From Ignavibacteriota bacterium (GTDB taxonomy: Bacteria; Bacteroidota; Ignavibacteria; Tepidaquicellales; OLB5): DNA of 52,133 bases. The translations under genes were made by a program, and so were the position numbers. A model generated the notes under the pieces. It saw nothing but the letters and a program-made list of their open reading frames with translations. It ran no database searches and was not told the origin of the DNA. Shown in pieces: positions 25,312-34,331 of this stretch. Location: positions 1-52,133 of the forward strand of contig RPQH01000024.1 in assembly GCA_003820375.1 (NCBI GenBank), written 5' to 3'. How positions within the stretch are numbered: the stretch's first letter is position 1; each line of letters starts with the position of its first letter.

Positions 25312-26481
25312 TCAGGCAATTTGGCTGCGAACAAAATCTCTTGACCATTTATCAACCTGTATAATAGATTCCAGTTCAAGATTGCCGTTAAATTTATTCT
25401 TATCTAATGCATTTTTAATTATTGCAGGAATATCAAGAAACTTTATTTTCTTTTTTAAGAACATGTCAACTGCCACTTCATTTGCAGCGTTAAGCACAAC
25501 AGGGCAGCTTCCGCCTTCATTAATAACATCAAAGGCAAGCTTGAGACATTCAAATTTCCCGAAATCCGGTTTAAAGAACGTAAGTTTTCCCAGCGATGCC
25601 AAGTCTAACTTTGGAAAGTCCGATGCAATTCTTTCAGGATATGTTAATGCATACTGGATCGGTAATTTCATATCCGGAGCACCCAATTGCGCCTTTACCG
25701 ACCCGTCTGAAAACTCAACCATTGAATGAATTATTGACTGAGGATGTATTAAAACATCAATTTTATCTAATCCTATATCAAACAACCATTTACCCTCAAT
25801 AATTTCAAACCCTTTGTTCATTAAAGTAGCTGAATCAATTGTAATCTTATTTCCCATTTTCCAATTGGGGTGGTTTAATGCCTCTTCAATTGTAACTTTT
25901 TCAAGCAGTTCCTTTGTGTGATTTAAAAAAGGACCTCCTGAAGCTGTCAATATTATTTTTGTAACTGAACCTGCTTCTTCACCCTGAATACACTGTAATA
26001 TTGCACTGTGCTCACTGTCAATCGGAAGAAGTTTAGCACCTGTTTTGGCTATTAATTTATAAATTAATTCTCCTGCTACTACAAGTGATTCTTTATTAGC
26101 CAGGGCAATTTTTTTCCCCCGTGAAACACCTTCTATTGTCGGTATTAAACCTGCAAAACCAACAAGAGCATTAACCAACAGATGATAATCATCGCGTTTC
26201 AGAATTTCATTAAGACCTTCAAGTCCGTACAATATTTCACATCCGCCGCCTGAATATATTTTTGCCAGTTCTTCATATCCTTTTCTGTCAAAAATAACTG
26301 CACAATCGGGCTTATGTTCCTGAATTTGTTTGTGCAGCAGATGGTAATTGGAATTAGCAGATAAATATTTTACTTTTACCGGGTAATTATTTTTATTTAA
26401 ATTTTTTACAACCTCAAGTGTATTACATCCAATCGAACCGGTTGAACCCAATATTGCAATATTTTCCACATATTCACTCAT
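25312..26481 (-). CDS. dxr: 1-deoxy-D-xylulose 5-phosphate reductoisomerase
   Basis: 389 residues, full length. The NADPH fold opens with GSTGSIG at 12-18; ANKESLV and DSEHSAI carry the metal- and substrate-binding residues; HPNWKMGNKITIDSATLMNKG and HPQSIIHSMVEF are family signatures. It converts DXP to MEP, the committed step of the non-mevalonate isoprenoid pathway, in the cytoplasm. It is probably co-transcribed with rseP. The upstream AT-rich gap at 26482-26638 must hold both its promoter and that of the divergent cytochrome/propeller lipoprotein. Confidence 0.97.
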   Translation of the reverse strand: MSEYVENIAILGSTGSIGCNTLEVVKNLNKNNYPVKVKYLSANSNYHLLHKQIQEHKPDCAVIFDRKGYEELAKIYSGGGCEILYGLEGLNEILKRDDYHLLVNALVGFAGLIPTIEGVSRGKKIALANKESLVVAGELIYKLIAKTGAKLLPIDSEHSAILQCIQGEEAGSVTKIILTASGGPFLNHTKELLEKVTIEEALNHPNWKMGNKITIDSATLMNKGFEIIEGKWLFDIGLDKIDVLIHPQSIIHSMVEFSDGSVKAQLGAPDMKLPIQYALTYPERIASDFPKLDLASLGKLTFFKPDFGKFECLKLAFDVINEGGSCPVVLNAANEVAVDMFLKKKIKFLDIPAIIKNALDKNKFNGNLELESIIQVDKWSRDFVRSQIA

Positions 26482-26638
26482 ATAGATGTAAATTTATAAC
26501 CAATTTATGAAATTTCATAGGTAAAACGTTAATTACAATGGATTTAATTTTATAAATATAACGTTATCAATAATTGATATTACTGACTCTCAAAATAATT
26601 ATAAAATTGAATAATTTAGAACAAAAAAGTATAATATA

Positions 26639-28129
26639 TTGATAAATAAGAAGCTTATAATTCTGTTATTTGCACTCTTAACCATAACAACAATAATTTC
26701 ACTAAACAGCTGCGGCTCCGATTCACCGGTAATCCCGGGTTCTACTGTGCAATATTCAAGGGATATTAAACCGGTTTTTATACAAAATTGCACATTTTCC
26801 GGCTGCCATAATCCTGTTGATAAAGGCTCAGGAATAGACCTTACATCCTGGGAATCTTTAATGAAAAACGGTTCACAATATGGCTCTGAGGTTGTACCCT
26901 TTAATTCCCGGTGGAGTCATTTAATACAACACATAAACAACGATACAAATTTAGCTCCGGTAGCAGAACCGCATATGCCGTTAGCAAGACCTCCGTTTAC
27001 AAACGGGCAGCCGCTTCCGCAAAATGTTGTGAAACTGATAATGAGATGGATCGATGAAGGTGCAAAAAATGATTACGGTGAAGTGGCTTACAGTAATATT
27101 CCGAATAAAGCGTTCATTACAAACCAGGCAGCAGATTTTGTTGCAGTTGTTAATCTTGATAATAACTATTTAACACGGTTGATTAAGGTTGGCAATTCAC
27201 CATCAAATTCACTAGCCGCTCCGCATGTTGTAATTGTTGATAACCAGGGATATAATTTTTATGTAAGTTTGATAAGAGAAGGCACTATCGAAAAATATAA
27301 TGCATTGACTTATGAAAAACTGGGCAGCTTAAGTGCCGGAGTTCAGCCTGCACATGTAGTAATTTCAAATGACGGCAGTTACGGATATTTTTCCAATTTT
27401 GATGTGAGCACCTCAAATCCTGAAACATATATTAAAAGATTTAATACCGGTTCAATGACTGTAACAGATACGATAAACGAATTCAGGTTAAAAGCACCTC
27501 ACGGTTTACGCTTGACACATGACGGTAATCTTCTGCTTACTGCTACTGAAGTAAGTGAATATGTTTATGTAATCAGAACTTCCGATAATGTAATTGAAGA
27601 TATTGTACCTGTTGATGATATTGTTCCTCCAAACGGGAACGGCACCAACCAGTTTGTTCCATACCAGATAGCAATAACTTCCGACGACCGTTATGCATTT
27701 ATCGCCTGTCTTAAATCAAATGATGTGAGAATTTTTGATATACAAAACAGGGTAATGTTAATTAATAACATTCCGGTAGAGCTTAACCCACTTTCACTTG
27801 AAATATCTCCAGACGGGAGATGGTGTTATGTACCAAACAGAAATTCGAATTCAGTGTCTGTGATAGATATGCAAACCAGAACAGTAGTAAAGACAATATC
27901 CGGTGTCGGAGTACAGCCTCATACGATTGATTTCACTGCAGACGGGCATTATGCTTATGTATCATGTGAATCTCAATCAGGTACATTCGTGCATCATCCG
28001 GCTTCGGGAAGCAATAAACCCGGAACAACTGCTGTAATTGATGTTTGGAACGGTCATGTAAAGATTAAAGATATTGAGATGGCTTCTTATCCCGCGGGAA
28101 TGAGCATAACCCCGGGAACCGGGAATTAA
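26639..28129 (+). CDS. Lipoprotein with cytochrome c-like domain and YVTN beta-propeller
   Basis: 496 residues. The start is TTG at 26639, because the lipoprotein signal begins there (NKKLIILLFALL, lipobox LNSC at about 22-25). Residues about 38-140 look like a c-type cytochrome domain (YSRDIKPVFIQNC, then PHMPL near its end as possible Met ligand), but the haem motif is spaced C-TFSG-CH, i.e. CX4CH rather than CXXCH. The rest is a seven-bladed YVTN/surface-layer-type propeller (VAVVNLDNNYLTRLIKVG, AYVSCESQSGT, SVSVIDMQTRTVVKTISGVG). It should sit on the outer membrane and may carry electrons or bind ligands. A second lipoprotein gene lies 104 bp downstream in the same direction. Confidence 0.8.
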   Translation: MINKKLIILLFALLTITTIISLNSCGSDSPVIPGSTVQYSRDIKPVFIQNCTFSGCHNPVDKGSGIDLTSWESLMKNGSQYGSEVVPFNSRWSHLIQHINNDTNLAPVAEPHMPLARPPFTNGQPLPQNVVKLIMRWIDEGAKNDYGEVAYSNIPNKAFITNQAADFVAVVNLDNNYLTRLIKVGNSPSNSLAAPHVVIVDNQGYNFYVSLIREGTIEKYNALTYEKLGSLSAGVQPAHVVISNDGSYGYFSNFDVSTSNPETYIKRFNTGSMTVTDTINEFRLKAPHGLRLTHDGNLLLTATEVSEYVYVIRTSDNVIEDIVPVDDIVPPNGNGTNQFVPYQIAITSDDRYAFIACLKSNDVRIFDIQNRVMLINNIPVELNPLSLEISPDGRWCYVPNRNSNSVSVIDMQTRTVVKTISGVGVQPHTIDFTADGHYAYVSCESQSGTFVHHPASGSNKPGTTAVIDVWNGHVKIKDIEMASYPAGMSITPGTGN

Positions 28130-28233
28130 TTATCGACAAAATAATAATATAAATTTTACGTTTATACACTTATTTTAATTTAATAATTCCTTAAATTTAT
28201 ATATCTTAACAATCTAAAAAAAAACAATTTGCC

Positions 28234-29202
28234 ATGAAATTTATAAAATCTTTACTGTTTTTCCTGTTAGCTGCCTCACTAAGTTTGACTTATTATTCCT
28301 GTGATGATTCCGGTTTAGTTACAACAAAGAACGACGTAAATTCTACATTTTCATTTCTAAAAACGCTAAATCAATCTACCGAAGGAATATATGAGGCCTG
28401 GGTCAGTTTTGACAGCGGAGATCATAATGATGCCGCATATGTCAGTATCGGCAGGTTTAATATATCAAGTTCAGGTTCTATTGTTGATACAACAGGAAAT
28501 CCTATTACATTAAAGTTTAATAATAAACCTGCTAATATTAACCTGGCATCCGATGCAATTATTACCATTGAGCTTCCCGGTGATTATGACACAATTCCAA
28601 ACGGAATAAAGTTAATGGGCGGTGAAAAACAAGTTTTTGAAAATGAACTGGTGTTTGATGTAAGTATGACATCAAATGACATACTTGGAAGCATTGCTGA
28701 ACAATTGGCTATTGATACAGCAAGATTCCATTATGCCACCCCAACATCTCTTGACACAACTGATGAGCTTAAAGGAATCTGGCTGATGAATCCTTATATG
28801 GGTTATCCGGGCCTGTCATGCTTGCCTATTGCTGATACTTCTGATTGGATATATGAGGCATTTTTAGCGCTTCTTGCAGATGAAAATACTTATTGGTCAT
28901 TGGGAAAATTTTCTGATCCAAGCAAAGCCGACCTTGACGGGGCAGGTCCTTACCAGGGTACTGACGGCACCGGATGGCAGAGACCGGGACAGGATTATGT
29001 AAACGGTTCACCGCTTCCGGCTCCAAACTTAAACAGCGGAATTTATAAAGTTGTTATATGTCTGGTTCCTAAATCGGGGTCATTGTCTCCCTATTTCATA
29101 AAGCTGTTCCAAAAAAATCTACCGCAAATGACTCACCACGTAATGAGTACAATGGATAATATTGTAAAGCTTCCATTTGGTCAGATAAAAGTTACAAAAT
29201 AA
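28234..29202 (+). CDS. Lipoprotein with two anti-sigma C-domain-like modules
   Basis: 322 residues. The lipoprotein signal ends in LTYYSC (Cys at about 23). Residues about 45-130 (STEGIYEAWVSFDSG, VSIGRFNISSSG, IITIELPGDYDTIPNG) resemble the C-terminal Ig-like domain of RskA-type anti-sigma factors. Residues about 175-310 repeat the theme (DWIYEAFLALL, YWSLGKFSDPSKADLDG, YKVVICLVPKSG), so the protein may carry two related modules. There is no anti-sigma zinc-binding N-domain and no cytoplasmic part, so a regulatory role is unlikely. It is probably co-transcribed with the cytochrome/propeller lipoprotein and ends at a strong terminator. Confidence 0.65.
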   Translation: MKFIKSLLFFLLAASLSLTYYSCDDSGLVTTKNDVNSTFSFLKTLNQSTEGIYEAWVSFDSGDHNDAAYVSIGRFNISSSGSIVDTTGNPITLKFNNKPANINLASDAIITIELPGDYDTIPNGIKLMGGEKQVFENELVFDVSMTSNDILGSIAEQLAIDTARFHYATPTSLDTTDELKGIWLMNPYMGYPGLSCLPIADTSDWIYEAFLALLADENTYWSLGKFSDPSKADLDGAGPYQGTDGTGWQRPGQDYVNGSPLPAPNLNSGIYKVVICLVPKSGSLSPYFIKLFQKNLPQMTHHVMSTMDNIVKLPFGQIKVTK

Positions 29203-29220
29203 ATTTTTTACAGGATATAA

Positions 29221-29248
29221 AAAACCCCGGTTATAACGCCGGGGTTTT
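29221..29248. terminator. Rho-independent terminator between converging genes
   Basis: AAAACCCCGG and CCGGGGTTTT arms with an 8-nt loop, then a T run, 18 nt past the lipoprotein stop. The flanking A run allows use from the minus strand as well, for the thioredoxin gene ending at 29288. Confidence 0.92.
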
Positions 29249-29287
29249 TTTATTGCACTAAATCTTTTTAATTGTGACTACCCGTAA

Positions 29288-30379
29288 CTACTCATCAAGC
29301 TTTTTCTCAATTTTTTTCTTAAGCTCTACTGTACCGCTGTAATCTTCATTTGATTTTTTACCGAGTTCAATAGCTTCGTCAGCAACCTGTAAAGCTTTTT
29401 CATATTTACCATTTTTATAAAGAAGTGCGGCATAAGTATCGGTATTAGCATACTCTTTGCTCAATTCAACCGATTTCTTTGCCCATTTCTCAGCTTTCTT
29501 AAGCATTTTTTTATCATTTACCTTTTCATAAAATGTCCATGCAAACTGGTTCAGCATGCCGTAATCTGCCATTGCATATTTATCTATAAAGCCTGCCGTA
29601 ATTTTCGCATACTCATCCCATTTGCCGGCTTTTTGCAAATCCTGCATTTTTGTGAAAGCAATTTTCATATCAACTTGTGCTTCACTGTATTTTGCAGCAA
29701 ACTTATCCCTGTTCTGTTCAAGATATTTGAAGGCAGGGGCATTAACATCATTCAGCAATTGAATTATTTCCCAGTTCTTCTCATTAACCAGGTCTTCCTC
29801 TTTCTGTGTGCTTAGATAAGCATTAGCCGCTTCTGCAATCAATTCATCTTTTTGATTTGCATTGGCAAGTGCATGAACATAATCATAAAGGAAGCTCTCG
29901 CTTCTCTCTCCCTCTTCATATTTTTTCTTCATATTCGAAAACTGTTTCTCAGGATTAACAGCATTCTGCCCATCCTCAATAAATTTTTCTACGGGTTTTG
30001 AGCCAACGCTTCTGTGTACAATTTCTCCGTCGGGACTAAAATACAGGTAGCTGGGATAAACGCGAACATCATACTTCTTCGCGAAATCCACACCCTCACC
30101 CTTTTCCATATCGTATTTATACATAATAAATTTCTCATTATAAAAAGAACCCGCTGCTTCAGTATTAAAAACATTTGCCACCATCCATTTGCACGGTACG
30201 CACCAATCGGCAAAAGCATCTACGAATATATATTTATTTTGTGCTTTTGCTGCAGCAAGCACCTCATTCCATGTGCCTTCGAAAAATTTCATCCCGCCCG
30301 ATGTATTCCCATCCTGGCTAAATGAAACATTGCTTAATGAAAGGAATAATACGATAATCCCAATTGATAATTTTTTCAT
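29288..30379 (-). CDS. Periplasmic thioredoxin-domain protein with TPR-like C-terminal half
   Basis: 363 residues. Signal peptide about 1-22. A thioredoxin fold fills about 33-140 with active-site C60 and C63 in ADWCVPCKWM, like thiol:disulfide interchange proteins of the DsbD-gamma/thioredoxin_7 type (FVDAFADWCVPC, VYPSYLYFSPDGE with the cis-Pro region). From about 150 the protein is helical with TPR-like pairs, ending YANTDTYAALLYKNGKYEKALQVADEAIELGKK. It probably reduces or shuffles disulfides of exported proteins, with the TPR half binding a partner. It is monocistronic; downstream it shares the bidirectional terminator. Confidence 0.85.
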   Translation of the reverse strand: MKKLSIGIIVLFLSLSNVSFSQDGNTSGGMKFFEGTWNEVLAAAKAQNKYIFVDAFADWCVPCKWMVANVFNTEAAGSFYNEKFIMYKYDMEKGEGVDFAKKYDVRVYPSYLYFSPDGEIVHRSVGSKPVEKFIEDGQNAVNPEKQFSNMKKKYEEGERSESFLYDYVHALANANQKDELIAEAANAYLSTQKEEDLVNEKNWEIIQLLNDVNAPAFKYLEQNRDKFAAKYSEAQVDMKIAFTKMQDLQKAGKWDEYAKITAGFIDKYAMADYGMLNQFAWTFYEKVNDKKMLKKAEKWAKKSVELSKEYANTDTYAALLYKNGKYEKALQVADEAIELGKKSNEDYSGTVELKKKIEKKLDE

Positions 30380-30534
30380 GATTGTATAATAATAATTTCT
30401 GAAATATTTATTTATAATTTTGTATGTTACTAATACGTTTCGTCATAAGTAACTAAATCCGTTTGATTTTTACTTGTTCTAATATGTCTTGTCACTACGG
30501 GACTAAATCCCTCTGTCCATGTTAATTCTATTAT

Positions 30535-30655
30535 AATATCATCCCTTCGGGATTCTGTCCATGTTGGAATATTCATTCTACCATAATATCATCCCTTCGG
30601 GATTTTTTTCTGTCTCGGATAAATACATTTATAATAATGTCATCCTCCGGGATTC
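30535..30655. repeat. Three 50-nt-spaced ATCATCCCTTCGGGATT units
   Basis: The unit ATCATCCCTTCGGGATT, itself a small hairpin, occurs around 30538 and 30588, and as GTCATCCTCCGGGATT around 30639, a period of about 50 nt. A more divergent relative (CACTACGGGACTAAATCCCT) lies at about 30493. CTGTCCATGTT is repeated beside two of them. The 30380-30760 gap holds only these and the array described next. Confidence 0.75.
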
Positions 30656-30671
30656 ATAGAATGTAATTTTC

Positions 30672-30745
30672 CAACCTTTCAACTTGTAAACTGCAACTTG
30701 TATCCTGCAACTTATAACCTGCAACTTATAACCTGCAACTTCCAG
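30672..30745 (-). repeat. CTGCAACTTATAAC tandem array near the kmo stop codon
   Basis: Four to five units of about 14-15 nt (CTGCAACTTATAAC and variants) end about 16 nt before the kmo stop codon at 30761. In the coding sense of kmo the unit contains AAGTTGCAGGTTAT. Confidence 0.8.
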
Positions 30746-30760
30746 CCTTCCCGCCTCCCC

Positions 30761-32137
30761 TTACGCTCTGTCTATCTCAGTCAGTTTATTAGCTACCAGC
30801 TTATGAGCTTTATCCCAGTTCACATTTTCAACTGAATTTACGTCTTCGGTTAACTCTTGCAGTATTTCTTCCTGTATCTTTCCTCTTATCATGGCAGTTT
30901 CATAAGGATAGCGGTTAAAAGTTACCATCGAATACTTCGGAACAAATCTTTCCGGGTACTTCTTATGAAGCTCTGCTTCAATTTTTTTCTTAAGCTGAAA
31001 GCGTGGTGTAGCAACAAGGTCACGCATTTCAATAAAATTCTCCTGTGCAAGGTCGGCAATTGCATCTGCATTGGGTTTTCTTAGCTTTTGGTATTCGTGA
31101 AATATTTTATCCCAGTTACCGTCATGCTCATTCATTAATGCCTTTAATGTTGTACAGTCTTCAAAAGCGGCATTCATCCCCTGCCCGAAAAACGGCACAA
31201 TTGCGTGGCATGCATCACCCAGCATTGCAACTTTATCATTGTGGCACCATGGATAACATTTGATGGTTATCAGGCTTCCTGTCGGATGATTAAAGAAATC
31301 TTCTTCCAGCTCCGGCATTAAAGCAAATGCATCGGGAAATTTTCTTTCAAAAAAGGAATCTAATTTTTCTTTGGTATCAAGATATTCAAAGCTGTTCTCG
31401 CCGCCCAAAGAAAAATCATAAGCCAGAAATAATGTACATGTAAAGCTTCCGTCAAGATTTGGCAGAGCAATAAGCATATATGAACCTCTCGGCCAGATAT
31501 GCAGTGCATTTTTTTCAAGCTGAAATGAGCCGTCTTTTCCTGCAGGAATTATAAGCTCTTTATAACCGTAGTTTTCATACTCCTGTGAAAAATTGAACCT
31601 GGGCATCTTCAGCATTTCCATCCTTACAGCAGAAGCGGCACCGTCTGCGGCAATAACGCGTTCTGCCGTAACATTAGTTATAACGCCTGTTTTTTCATTT
31701 TGAAAAAGAACTTCCCCTTCATGGAAATTCAAGCCTCTGCATCTTTCATTAAAATAAAATTTAACTTTGTCCTCTTTTTCTGCAAAGTTCATCAATGCTT
31801 TATTAAGCTCAGATCTTGACACAGCATTGATGTATTCAGTATCATCTTTACCGTAACGCTGGAATGTTAACTCACCTTCTACCGGGTGAATCATCCTTCC
31901 GAACATTGGTATTGAAATCTTTTTAATCTCATCATATAACCCCGCTTCTTTTAATGCAAATATACCGCGGGTAGAGAGTGCAAGGTTTATTGACCTTCCG
32001 CCTCCAATATCTTCAACACGCATATCGGGTCTTCTTTCATAAACATCCACTTCATAACCTTTCTTCGATAAAAATATTGGTAAAAGTGAGCCGGCTAGCC
32101 CGGCACCAATAATCGTAATTTTATTTTTTGATTCCAA
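30761..32137 (-). CDS. kmo: Kynurenine 3-monooxygenase
   Basis: 458 residues, a typical length. The FAD-binding Rossmann motif is at the N-terminus (ITIIGAGLAGSLLPIFLSKK), followed by the substrate-region signature GGGRSINLALSTRG, the DG motif in VIAADGAASAVR and the second FAD motif GDACHAIVPFFGQGMNAAFED. It hydroxylates L-kynurenine to 3-hydroxykynurenine with NADPH and O2. It overlaps the upstream methyltransferase gene by 17 bases, so translation is probably coupled. Kynureninase, a formamidase-like cyclase and, further on, the dioxygenase and ACMS decarboxylase genes share its strand, supporting a catabolic kynurenine pathway. Confidence 0.95.
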   Translation of the reverse strand: MESKNKITIIGAGLAGSLLPIFLSKKGYEVDVYERRPDMRVEDIGGGRSINLALSTRGIFALKEAGLYDEIKKISIPMFGRMIHPVEGELTFQRYGKDDTEYINAVSRSELNKALMNFAEKEDKVKFYFNERCRGLNFHEGEVLFQNEKTGVITNVTAERVIAADGAASAVRMEMLKMPRFNFSQEYENYGYKELIIPAGKDGSFQLEKNALHIWPRGSYMLIALPNLDGSFTCTLFLAYDFSLGGENSFEYLDTKEKLDSFFERKFPDAFALMPELEEDFFNHPTGSLITIKCYPWCHNDKVAMLGDACHAIVPFFGQGMNAAFEDCTTLKALMNEHDGNWDKIFHEYQKLRKPNADAIADLAQENFIEMRDLVATPRFQLKKKIEAELHKKYPERFVPKYSMVTFNRYPYETAMIRGKIQEEILQELTEDVNSVENVNWDKAHKLVANKLTEIDRA

Positions 32138-32825
32138 TATAAAGCCCCCTGTTTTTCATTAAGCCGTTTTGTGTGAACTTACTTTGAAGATTGTATTTTT
32201 TCATTATGCTTAGAAATTTCCCGGTTTCATACAATGCCAGTTCATGCTTTTCATTTAAATACTCAATTTTTTTTCTGTTTGCAATAAGAAAATGAAAATG
32301 TATTGATGCAATGCCATTACGCCTCCTGCTAATATTCATTCTGGCAATTTTTAGCTCCGGGTCATCTACATATAATGCATGAGGTTCTCCTACTGTAAAC
32401 GCTTTAGGTAATACAAAAGGTTCAATTATCAGTACCCCGCCTTTTTTTAAATGTACCGAAAAATTTGATATAGCCTGCTCAAGCTTATTATAATCTTTTA
32501 AATGAGCAATAGCACTGAAAAGACATACAATTGCGTCAAATTGTTTATTCAATTTAAAATTACGCATGTCACCTTTAATAAAGCTTGCTTTTTTAACTTT
32601 CTTCCTTGCAATTTCAAGCATGTAAGGACTGCTGTCCACGCCCGTGATTTTAAAATAATCCTGCAGGTATTTTGCATGCTCACCTGTTCCGCAGGCAGCA
32701 TCCAGTAAATCATTCCCGTCACTTTTCCTGTAGTCATGGATTATCTGGTAAACTTTCTCGGCTTCCATGGCATAATCTTTCCATCTGTAAATTATATCAT
32801 AATATTTTGCAAGTTCTTTGTACAT
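32121..32825 (-). CDS. SAM-dependent methyltransferase overlapping kmo
   Basis: 234 residues. It is a class I methyltransferase: motif I LLDAACGTGEHAKYL, acidic loop in ITGVDSSPYML, motif II-like FDAIVCLFSAIAHL and post-motif KKGGVLIIEPF. The N-terminus YKELAKYYDIIYRWKDY is typical of small-molecule methyltransferases of the Methyltransf_25/SAM-binding type. Its substrate is unknown. The 17-base overlap with kmo implies joint expression, so it may act on a kynurenine-pathway metabolite (methylation of 3-hydroxykynurenine is known in antibiotic pathways), but this is inference; it could also be a bystander. Confidence 0.8.
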   Translation of the reverse strand: MYKELAKYYDIIYRWKDYAMEAEKVYQIIHDYRKSDGNDLLDAACGTGEHAKYLQDYFKITGVDSSPYMLEIARKKVKKASFIKGDMRNFKLNKQFDAIVCLFSAIAHLKDYNKLEQAISNFSVHLKKGGVLIIEPFVLPKAFTVGEPHALYVDDPELKIARMNISRRRNGIASIHFHFLIANRKKIEYLNEKHELALYETGKFLSIMKKYNLQSKFTQNGLMKNRGLYIGIKK

Positions 32826-32872
32826 GTATAAACTTTATTTTATTTAAAATATGTCACTCGCTTTCACCCTTG

Positions 32873-33023
32873 CCATTCCCGCGAAGGCGGGAATCCATTA
32901 ACATGGATACGGATAAATTTTCCAAATGGAATACTCTCTGAAAATTGTCCTTGTCTAAATTGTATTTTTATATTTATAGATTATTCTTATCTATCTCAGT
33001 GGATTCCCGCCTTCGCGGGAATG
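32873..33023. repeat. Inverted pair of ATTCCCGC/GCGGGAAT hairpins
   Basis: ATTCCCGCGAAGGCGGGAAT with trailing CC (32875-32896) and its exact 22-nt reverse complement (33001-33022) flank a 104-nt AT-rich spacer. Each copy is itself a hairpin. GTCATTCCCGC-type ends link it to the fold-back at 18819. The 32826-33057 gap has no gene. Confidence 0.85.
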
Positions 33024-33057
33024 ACAATTAAACCACTCATGACGATGAGAGAGTAAA

Positions 33058-34326
33058 TCATTCCTCATCAATAATTTTCTTTATTATCTCAACAAAACCA
33101 TATACATCAGCAAATGTATTATATAAAGGTGTTGGAGCAATCCTTATTACATCCGGTTCACGCCAGTCACAGATTACACCTTCGCTGTTTATTTTTTCGT
33201 GAATCCTCCTGCCATCTCCAATTATTCTTATAGATAATTGGCACCCTCTTTGGTTCTTATCTTCAGGAGTAATTATCTCTGCTTTATCACCCAAATTTTC
33301 TTTAAGCAAATCTTCAGCATAACCCGTCAGCTTTTCACTTTTTTCCCTGAGGTTATTAATTCCCGCCTCTTCAAATATATCAAGTGATGCCCGCAGTGAT
33401 GCTAATTGCAGAATTGGGGGATTGCTCAACTGCCATCTTTCCACACCGGGTATAGGCACATATTTCGGCTGCATCAAAAATCTGGTAACCTTATCGTGTC
33501 CCCACCATCCCCATAGCTGGGGCAGGTCAAAATTCAACGCATGCTTTTCGTGAACAAAACAACCGGCAATTGCTCCCGGTCCGCCATTCATATATTTATA
33601 TGAACACCAAACGGCAAAATCTATATCCCAATCATGGAGAGCCATAACCAGATTTCCTGCGGCATGTGCAAGGTCAAATCCAACAACACATCCTTTCTCA
33701 TGTCCTGCCTTAGTTATTTTATCCATTTCAAATGCCTGACCTGTGTAATAGTTAACTCCTGCAAACATTATCAAAGCAATTGAGCTGCCTTCTTTCTTTA
33801 TCAGCTCAAGTATATCTTCCGTTCTTAAATAATTCTCGCCTTCACGCGGGAATATTTCAAGCAGTGATTCAGCAGGATTAAAGCCGTGAAATCTTATCTG
33901 AGATTGTAAAGCGTAATGGTCTGAAGGAAATGCGTGTCCTTCTATCAGTATTTTATGGCGTTCTTTTGTCGGGCGGTAAAATGATACGAGCATTAAGTGA
34001 AGATTAACGGTGAGTGTATTCATATTCACCACTTCCATCGGTTTTGCACCAATAAGAGCGGCTGTCTGTTCTGTTAAATACTCATGATACGGCATCCACG
34101 GATTTTTTGCGGCATAATGCCCTTCTACTCCGAATATTTCCCAATCTTTCAGTTCCTGTTCAACATATTCCCTTACGGTTTTCGGCTGAAGCCCAAGCGA
34201 GTTGCCTGCAAAATAAATTACATCACTTCCATCAGGTTTTTTAGGAACGAAAAATTTTCTACGGAAAGAACTTAAATTATCTTTTTCATCAAGTTCATGA
34301 TATGATAAACTATCTGCTTTAAACAT
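33058..34326 (-). CDS. kynU: Kynureninase
   Basis: 422 residues, full length, fold type I PLP enzyme. The Schiff-base lysine is K244 in WCSYKYMNGGPG, and the cofactor Asp is D218 in GFDLAHAAGN. Other family motifs are YFAGNSLGLQP (N-terminal), NMNTLTVNLHLM and the C-terminal RGCQLSIRI with CDWREPDVIRIAPTPLYN. It cleaves 3-hydroxykynurenine (or kynurenine) to 3-hydroxyanthranilate (or anthranilate) and alanine. The minus-strand order cyclase, FKBP, nitrobindin-like, kynU has only 4-9 bp between genes, so these four form one operon; the methyltransferase-kmo pair follows after a hairpin-bearing gap. Confidence 0.96.
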   Translation of the reverse strand: MFKADSLSYHELDEKDNLSSFRRKFFVPKKPDGSDVIYFAGNSLGLQPKTVREYVEQELKDWEIFGVEGHYAAKNPWMPYHEYLTEQTAALIGAKPMEVVNMNTLTVNLHLMLVSFYRPTKERHKILIEGHAFPSDHYALQSQIRFHGFNPAESLLEIFPREGENYLRTEDILELIKKEGSSIALIMFAGVNYYTGQAFEMDKITKAGHEKGCVVGFDLAHAAGNLVMALHDWDIDFAVWCSYKYMNGGPGAIAGCFVHEKHALNFDLPQLWGWWGHDKVTRFLMQPKYVPIPGVERWQLSNPPILQLASLRASLDIFEEAGINNLREKSEKLTGYAEDLLKENLGDKAEIITPEDKNQRGCQLSIRIIGDGRRIHEKINSEGVICDWREPDVIRIAPTPLYNTFADVYGFVEIIKKIIDEE

Positions 34327-34331
34327 ATTGG

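Noticed and set aside
30493..30655. Possible CRISPR array (regular 50-nt spacing of a hairpin unit)
   Set aside because: Only three clear units, with mutated copies and spacers that share sequence with each other; no cas genes nearby. A REP-like cluster fits better.
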